In this document: positions 59,084 to 64,000 of the stretch, piece after piece
Position numbering within the stretch: position 1 is the first letter of the stretch
Layout: each line of letters starts with the position of its first letter
Made by a program: the position numbers and the translations under genes
Source of the DNA: Novosphingobium sp. Chol11
GTDB lineage: Bacteria > Pseudomonadota > Alphaproteobacteria > Sphingomonadales > Sphingomonadaceae
NCBI GenBank assembly: GCA_945906105.1
Contig: CAMDQO010000002.1
Location: 62,001 to 126,000 of the forward strand
Direction: 5' to 3'
Length of the DNA stretch: 64,000 nt
The notes under the pieces: generated by a model
The model's database searches: none
Told to the model about the DNA's origin: nothing
What the model saw: the letters and a program-made list of their open reading frames with translations, nothing else

Positions 59084-61655
59084 CGCCGATACTTAGCGCC
59101 CCATCGCCTTCGTCGATCTTCGCCGTCGAGCCATCGGGAATTTCACCGCGCAGCAGCTTTTCCGCCAGCGGATCCTGGACATAACGCTGGACTGCGCGTT
59201 TGAGCGGACGCGCACCATAGACCGGATCATAGCCGACCCGGCCCAACCAGCGCTTGGCCGCATCGCTGAGTTCAAGACCAATTTTGCGGTCCTTGAGCAG
59301 CTTGGCCACCCGCAACACCTGAATCTCGACGATCGGGGCCATGTGTTCGACACCAAGCCGATGGAACAGGATGATCTCATCCAGCCGGTTGAGGAATTCG
59401 GGGCGGAAATGGCCACGCACGACTTCCATGACCTGCGGTTCGACCACTTCAACGTCCTGCCCTTCTTCAAGGTTGGCGAGGTACTGGCTGCCAAGATTTG
59501 AGGTCAGGATGATCAGGGTATTGGTGAAATCGACGACGCGGCCCTGTCCGTCAGTCAAGCGGCCGTCGTCAAGCACTTGCAACAGCACGTTAAATACATC
59601 GCTGTGCGCCTTCTCGACCTCATCAAACAGCACGACCTGATAGGGCCGCCTGCGAACCGCTTCGGTTAGAACCCCGCCTTCATCATAACCAACATAGCCC
59701 GGAGGGGCGCCGATGAGCCGCGACACGGAGTGCTTCTCCATGAATTCCGACATATCAATCCGAACCATAGCGCTGTCATCATCGAACAGGAATCCGGCCA
59801 AGGCTTTGGTCAATTCGGTCTTGCCCACACCCGTGGGACCAAGGAACAGAAAGGAACCTAGCGGGCGGTTAGGGTCTTGCAGGCCCGCCCGAGCGCGCCT
59901 GACAGCCTTGGAAACCGCGATCACCGCGTCCTTCTGGCCGATCACCCGCTTGCCGATGATCTCTTCCATCTTGAGCAGCTTTTCGCGCTCACCTTCCAGC
60001 ATGCGGTCAACCGGCACGCCTGTCCACTTGCTGACGACGGCAGCGATGTCCTCGGCGGTAACTTCCTCGCGCAGCAGGGCGTTTTCTGCTTGGCCTACAG
60101 CTTCGTCGAGCTGTTTTTCCAACTCGGGAATCTTGCCATAGGAAAGCTCACCCGCCCGGCCGAGATCGCCCGCCCGCTGCGCCTGTTCCAGCTCGATCCG
60201 GGCAGCACCCAGCGCTTCCTTGATCTTGCCTTCCGCCGCAATCTTGTCGCGCTCGTTCTGCCAGCGCGTGGTCAGCACGGCGGACTGTTCTTCGAGCCCG
60301 GCCAGTTCTTCGCGCAGCGCCGCCAACCGGTCTTTCGAGGGCTGATCGCTCTCTTTGGCGAGTGCCATTTCCTCGATCTTGAGCTGGATGATGCGGCGAT
60401 CGAGGTTCTCAATTTCCTCGGGCTTGGACTCCACTTCCATGCGGATGCGGCTGGCGGCCTCGTCCATCAGATCAATGGCCTTGTCGGGCAGGAAGCGGTC
60501 GGCGATGTAGCGGTTGGACAGCGTCGCGGCGGCAACAATCGCGCCATCAGTGATCCGCACCCCGTGGTGCTCTTCGTAGCGATCCTTCAACCCGCGCAGG
60601 ATCGAGATGGTATCTTCCACCGTCGGTTCACCAACGAACACCGGCTGGAAACGCCGCTGCAATGCCGGGTCTTTCTCGACATATTTCTGATACTCATCGA
60701 GCGTGGTTGCACCGATGCAATGCAATTCGCCGCGCGCCAGGGCTGGCTTGAGCAGATTGCCCGCGTCCATCGAGCCTTCGGAGGCGCCTGCGCCGATCAG
60801 CGTGTGCATCTCGTCGATGAACAGGATGATGTCACCCTCCGCGCCTTTGACCTCGTCGAGCACGGCTTTGAGCCGCTCTTCGAACTCACCGCGATATTTG
60901 GCACCGGCAATGAGGCTGCCCATGTCGAGCGACATCAGGCGGCGATCCTTGAGGCTGTCAGGCACGTCGCCATTGGCGATACGCAGCGCGAGCCCCTCGG
61001 CGATGGCGGTCTTGCCGACACCGGGTTCGCCGATCAAAGCCGGGTTGTTCTTGGTCCGGCGGGCGAGAATCTGGATCGTCCGGCGGATTTCCTCATCGCG
61101 GCCGATCACCGGATCAAGCTTGCCGTCGCGCGCCGCCTGAGTCAGATCGCGGGCATATTTCTCCAGCGCCTCATAGTTCTCTTCGGCATTGGCGGAATCG
61201 GCCTTCTTGCCGCCGCGCAGATCGGTGATCGTCGCTTCCAGCGCCTGCGGGGTGACATTTGCCGCCTTCAGCGCCTGCCCCGCCGCCGTGGTGGTAGCCA
61301 AGGTCAGCGCCAGCAGGATACGCTCCACCGTAACATAGGCATCGCCCGACTTGGCGGCGAGTTGCTCTGCCTGATCAAGGATCTTGACGACATCGTTTTC
61401 CAGCCCCGGCGTCGTTTGCGCGCCGCTGCCCGATACCGCAGCAATCTTGCCCAGCGCCTTGTCGACCTCAGCCAAGGCAATCGCAGCATTGCCCCCGGCG
61501 CGCTGGATCAGGCCAGAGGCCATGCCTTCGCCATCCTCGAGCAAAGCCTTCAGCAGATGTTCAGGCGCGATGCGCTGATGGTTGATTCTGATCGCAACGG
61601 TTTGGGCGGCCTGAAGAAAGCCCTTGGCGCGGTCGGTGAATTTTTCGAGGTTCAT
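59076..61655 (-). CDS. clpB: ATP-dependent disaggregase ClpB
   Basis: An 859-residue Hsp104/ClpB chaperone that dissolves protein aggregates with DnaK. The N-domain (about 1-150) is followed by AAA1 with GEPGVGKT (about 205), the coiled-coil M-domain (about 400-525), and AAA2 with GPTGVGKT (about 605) and [16 protein letters not shown] at the C-terminal small domain. The length is typical. AGGAGG lies 12 bases upstream of the ATG. It is preceded by a probable sigma-32 promoter and convergent with the GST gene. Confidence 0.97.
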   Translation of the reverse strand: MNLEKFTDRAKGFLQAAQTVAIRINHQRIAPEHLLKALLEDGEGMASGLIQRAGGNAAIALAEVDKALGKIAAVSGSGAQTTPGLENDVVKILDQAEQLAAKSGDAYVTVERILLALTLATTTAAGQALKAANVTPQALEATITDLRGGKKADSANAEENYEALEKYARDLTQAARDGKLDPVIGRDEEIRRTIQILARRTKNNPALIGEPGVGKTAIAEGLALRIANGDVPDSLKDRRLMSLDMGSLIAGAKYRGEFEERLKAVLDEVKGAEGDIILFIDEMHTLIGAGASEGSMDAGNLLKPALARGELHCIGATTLDEYQKYVEKDPALQRRFQPVFVGEPTVEDTISILRGLKDRYEEHHGVRITDGAIVAAATLSNRYIADRFLPDKAIDLMDEAASRIRMEVESKPEEIENLDRRIIQLKIEEMALAKESDQPSKDRLAALREELAGLEEQSAVLTTRWQNERDKIAAEGKIKEALGAARIELEQAQRAGDLGRAGELSYGKIPELEKQLDEAVGQAENALLREEVTAEDIAAVVSKWTGVPVDRMLEGEREKLLKMEEIIGKRVIGQKDAVIAVSKAVRRARAGLQDPNRPLGSFLFLGPTGVGKTELTKALAGFLFDDDSAMVRIDMSEFMEKHSVSRLIGAPPGYVGYDEGGVLTEAVRRRPYQVVLFDEVEKAHSDVFNVLLQVLDDGRLTDGQGRVVDFTNTLIILTSNLGSQYLANLEEGQDVEVVEPQVMEVVRGHFRPEFLNRLDEIILFHRLGVEHMAPIVEIQVLRVAKLLKDRKIGLELSDAAKRWLGRVGYDPVYGARPLKRAVQRYVQDPLAEKLLRGEIPDGSTAKIDEGDGALSIGVS

Positions 61656-61682
61656 AAGTGTATCAGCCTCCTGTTACGCTCG

Positions 61683-61710
61683 AGATAGTGTGACATCGGT
61701 GCAACACAAG
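61683..61710 (-). promoter_or_regulatory. Probable sigma-32 (RpoH) promoter of clpB
   Basis: Read on the minus strand: CTTG (from 61710), 17 bases, then ACTATCT (to 61683). This fits the alphaproteobacterial heat-shock consensus CTTG-N17-CYTATnT except for the first base of the -10. It lies 28 bases upstream of the clpB start. Confidence 0.65.
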
Positions 61711-61805
61711 GGGTCATGGCACCCAAAATGTGGCTCTGCATTGAGGCTGGTCAATTGCCCCGCGCTACGGCATCCTCGCCGTCCGGGAATAACGAGGGGA
61801 TGGTT

Positions 61806-63308
61806 ATGCGTTTGATCAGGCTTGGACTTCTCGCTGGCCTTGCGGCTATGCCATCATCCATTTCAGCGCAGACCGCTCCCGCGACCGCGCCACGCTCCTC
61901 TCAGGGCGACGTTTCCGTCACCATCTACAACAACAACCTCGCGCTGGTGCAGGATGTGCGGCAGATGAGCTTGCCGAATGGCCGCTCGCGTCAGGAATTC
62001 CCCGATGTTTCCGCCTCCATCCGGCCCGAAACGGTAACGCTTTCGGGTGAAGGCTTCGGCATTGTCGAGCAGAACTTCGATTATGATCTGCTGTCTCCCT
62101 CGGCACTGATGCAAAAGGCGGTCGGCCAGACTGTCACCCTGCTGCGCACCAATCCAGCAACCGGCGTGGAAACCCGCGAGCGGGCGCTGGTGATGGCGGC
62201 GAATGGCGGCGTGGTGATCAAGATCGGCGAACGTATCGAAGTGCTGCGCGATGATGGCTTGCCGGTGCGGGTGATCTTCGATGGGGTGCCGCCAAATCTG
62301 CGCGCCCGCCCCACACTATCGGTCACGGTTGAGGCCAGCCGCCCCGGCCCGCGCCCGCTGACGCTAAGCTACCTGACCCCCGGCCTTGGCTGGAAGGCGG
62401 ACTATGTCACGCTGTTTGACGAGAAGGCTGGCCGGATCGATGTCCAGGGTTGGATAACGCTGACTAACCAGACCGGCACCACCTTTACCAATGCCGATAC
62501 GCTGTTGGTCGCGGGCAGTGTGGGCCAAGTGCAGCAGCAATATGGCGGTTACAACGGTGGCCGCACCGTGCCCCGCGGCAACTCTGCGGGCACTGAGAGC
62601 GGCGGCAATCAACTGGGTGATTTCCACGTTTATCCGATTTCCGGGCGCACCACGATCGCCAATTCGCAGACCAAGCAGGTGAGCTTCCTCAATGCCGAGG
62701 GGGTGCCCGCGAAGAAGGGATACGAATACCGCAACGGCTGGATGCAGAACAACAGCGAAGCGGTGAGCGCTGCCTCGATCCTCAAGTTCTCCAATGCCCG
62801 CTCGGGCGGCATTGGCGCGGCGCTGCCCGCAGGCACTGTGCGCGTCTATATGCGCGACACCAAAGGCCAGGCGCAGTTCATCGGTGAAAGCCAGATCGCG
62901 CACACACCCGGCGGCTCCAACCTCGCCATCCGCACCGGCGATGCCTTTGACGTCAAGGTGCAGTCGGTGATCGACAAGCGCGATACGATCACACTCGACG
63001 AGTGGGAAAAAGCCGCGCGCTGGAAGGTGACTTACCCTGACGGCACGGTGAAGGAGACCTTGGTCGAGGTGCCCAAGACCTATTACCGCACAAGCATGCG
63101 CTACATCGTCACCAATGCCCGCAATGTGCCAGTAACGGTCGATGTGGTGCAGGCAGGCCTTGGCCAGTGGTGGTGGTGGCGCGATTTGCGCGTTACGCAA
63201 GAGAGCATCGTCGGCGAGCAGGACAGCTTTGACACGCGCCACTGGGAAGTGCCGGTGGCGGCCAATGGCAAGACCGAACTGACGGTTACTTTCCTGACCC
63301 CGTGGTGA
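61806..63308 (+). CDS. DUF4139 domain protein 1, secreted
   Basis: A 500-residue protein with a signal peptide (about 1-21, ending SISAQ). The DUF4139 region (about 150-500) has GLGWKADYV, NQTGTTFTNADTLL and WRWRDLRV-like strands; the C-terminus reads ELTVTFLTPW. It is probably a periplasmic or outer-membrane beta-rich protein; the function is unknown. Two starts exist; the ATG at 61806 has GAGGGG six bases upstream and the ATG at 61800 is too close. The next gene is a related paralog. Confidence 0.85.
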   Translation: MRLIRLGLLAGLAAMPSSISAQTAPATAPRSSQGDVSVTIYNNNLALVQDVRQMSLPNGRSRQEFPDVSASIRPETVTLSGEGFGIVEQNFDYDLLSPSALMQKAVGQTVTLLRTNPATGVETRERALVMAANGGVVIKIGERIEVLRDDGLPVRVIFDGVPPNLRARPTLSVTVEASRPGPRPLTLSYLTPGLGWKADYVTLFDEKAGRIDVQGWITLTNQTGTTFTNADTLLVAGSVGQVQQQYGGYNGGRTVPRGNSAGTESGGNQLGDFHVYPISGRTTIANSQTKQVSFLNAEGVPAKKGYEYRNGWMQNNSEAVSAASILKFSNARSGGIGAALPAGTVRVYMRDTKGQAQFIGESQIAHTPGGSNLAIRTGDAFDVKVQSVIDKRDTITLDEWEKAARWKVTYPDGTVKETLVEVPKTYYRTSMRYIVTNARNVPVTVDVVQAGLGQWWWWRDLRVTQESIVGEQDSFDTRHWEVPVAANGKTELTVTFLTPW

Positions 63309-63318
63309 GGACAGTCTG

Positions 63319-64000
63319 ATGCGGCGACTGCTCGCCCTGATCCCGCTGCTGCTTCCCGCGCTGGTACTCGCTCAGGCTACCCCGCCGGTCATCACCTCCG
63401 CCGCGCCCGGAAAAGTCGCGGTCACACTCTACCGCGATCCTGATCGCGGCGAGGATGAGATCAACCGCGATGATCCTTCCTCCTTCGCGCTGATCGCCGA
63501 AACCCGCACGATCGATCTGCCCCCCGGGGTGGTGACAGTGCGGTTTGAAGGCGTCGCAGGCGGCATCGTGCCGCAATCGGCGATCCTGTTCGGCACCGAT
63601 CCGCGAGAGCGCAACCGCGATGCCGCGCTGCTTTCGCAAAAGGGACTGGTCGATGGTTTCACTGGCCAGTCAGTGATCCTCAAACGCACCGATCCAGCGA
63701 CGGGCAAGGTTACTGAAGAACGCGCGACAATACGCTCTGCCGCTGACCGGCTGGTGCTGACCACGGCGCGCGGGGTAGAAGCGGTCTATTGCTCCGGCCT
63801 CAAACAGACGCTGATCTATCCCGGCGCACCCGCAGGCCTATCGGCCAAGCCGGTGCTGACCATGACCACCAAGGACCAGCCGGGCGGGCGGGTAACGATC
63901 ACACTGGCCTATATCGCCACCGGCTTTGATTGGGATGCCAACTATGTCGCCACGCTGGCCGATGATGGCAAATCGATGCAGCTGCTCTCATGGCTGACCA
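63319..64000 (+). CDS. DUF4139 domain protein 2 (3' end outside window)
   Basis: The frame is open from the ATG at 63319 to the window edge (at least 227 residues). The signal peptide is MRRLLALIPLLLPALVLAQ. GKVAVTLYRDPDRGEDE and VTLTLAYIATGFDWDANYVATL follow the layout of the preceding DUF4139 protein, where GLGWKADYV corresponds to GFDWDANYV. GAGGA lies seven bases before the ATG and ten bases separate the genes. It is a tandem paralog of low identity that may work with it. Confidence 0.82.
   Translation, partial: MRRLLALIPLLLPALVLAQATPPVITSAAPGKVAVTLYRDPDRGEDEINRDDPSSFALIAETRTIDLPPGVVTVRFEGVAGGIVPQSAILFGTDPRERNRDAALLSQKGLVDGFTGQSVILKRTDPATGKVTEERATIRSAADRLVLTTARGVEAVYCSGLKQTLIYPGAPAGLSAKPVLTMTTKDQPGGRVTITLAYIATGFDWDANYVATLADDGKSMQLLSWLT

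Noticed and set aside
59877-61688. 603-residue open frame on the plus strand
   Set aside because: It runs antisense to clpB and arises from GC-rich codon periodicity; it has no recognisable domain and the clpB match is complete.

Overview
This window looks like chromosomal DNA of an alphaproteobacterium, most likely a sphingomonad (Novosphingobium/Sphingobium/Sphingopyxis-like). The grounds are the GC-rich coding style, a MucR/Ros regulator, a Fur lacking C-terminal cysteines, class II DAHP synthase, an SdhAF4-type DUF1674 protein, DUF1489, the mutY / DUF721 / dsbA-like / smc neighbourhood, and short palindromic repeats of the kind scattered through sphingomonad genomes. Taxonomy is inferred from gene content; no 16S gene is present.

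Bases 1-19741 are a catabolic accessory region. A plus-strand CoA operon (acyl-CoA dehydrogenase, CitE-like lyase, acetyl-CoA hydrolase/transferase-family protein, crotonase-fold hydratase) faces a TetR regulator and an SDR. The TetR gene diverges from a 2Fe-2S ferredoxin / cytochrome P450 / DUF1214 operon, and the shared promoter carries two copies of a GAGAAC-type palindrome that look like the TetR operators. An AraC regulator and a DUF3237 protein follow. Then comes a long minus-strand series: amidohydrolase, DUF2889, MFS transporter, PPOX flavoprotein, four NTF2/SnoaL-like proteins, a FAS1/MaoC-type dehydratase, another SDR and a carboxymuconolactone-decarboxylase-family protein. Together these suggest oxidation of a hydrophobic substrate followed by CoA-dependent breakdown; the substrate cannot be read from the sequence. 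A 288-bp MITE-like element with 31-bp perfect inverted ends sits exactly in the stop codon of the PPOX gene.

Bases 19845-49473 are mostly core genes: aroG (class II), an M16 peptidase, nfuA-like, rutE-like, tsaB-rimI, mucR, fur, plsC, miaB, phoH-ybeY-corC, lysR, ppiB, mgtE, nudC, mutY, two DsbA-family thiol proteins, smc and sdhAF4. A DUF3883 gene appears inserted between plsC and miaB. Bases 49825-64000 hold rsmB, msrA, a COG4798-like secreted methyltransferase, aguB, folK, tRNA-Lys, tRNA-Sec (selC), a DbpA-type DEAD-box helicase, yaiI, trhO, a GST, clpB with a probable sigma-32 promoter, and two tandem DUF4139 genes, the second cut by the window end.

Repeats include two palindromes of one dispersed family, a GC-rich inverted repeat, and an octamer tandem array forming an unequal hairpin. 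No CRISPR array, rRNA, complete insertion sequence or prophage was seen.
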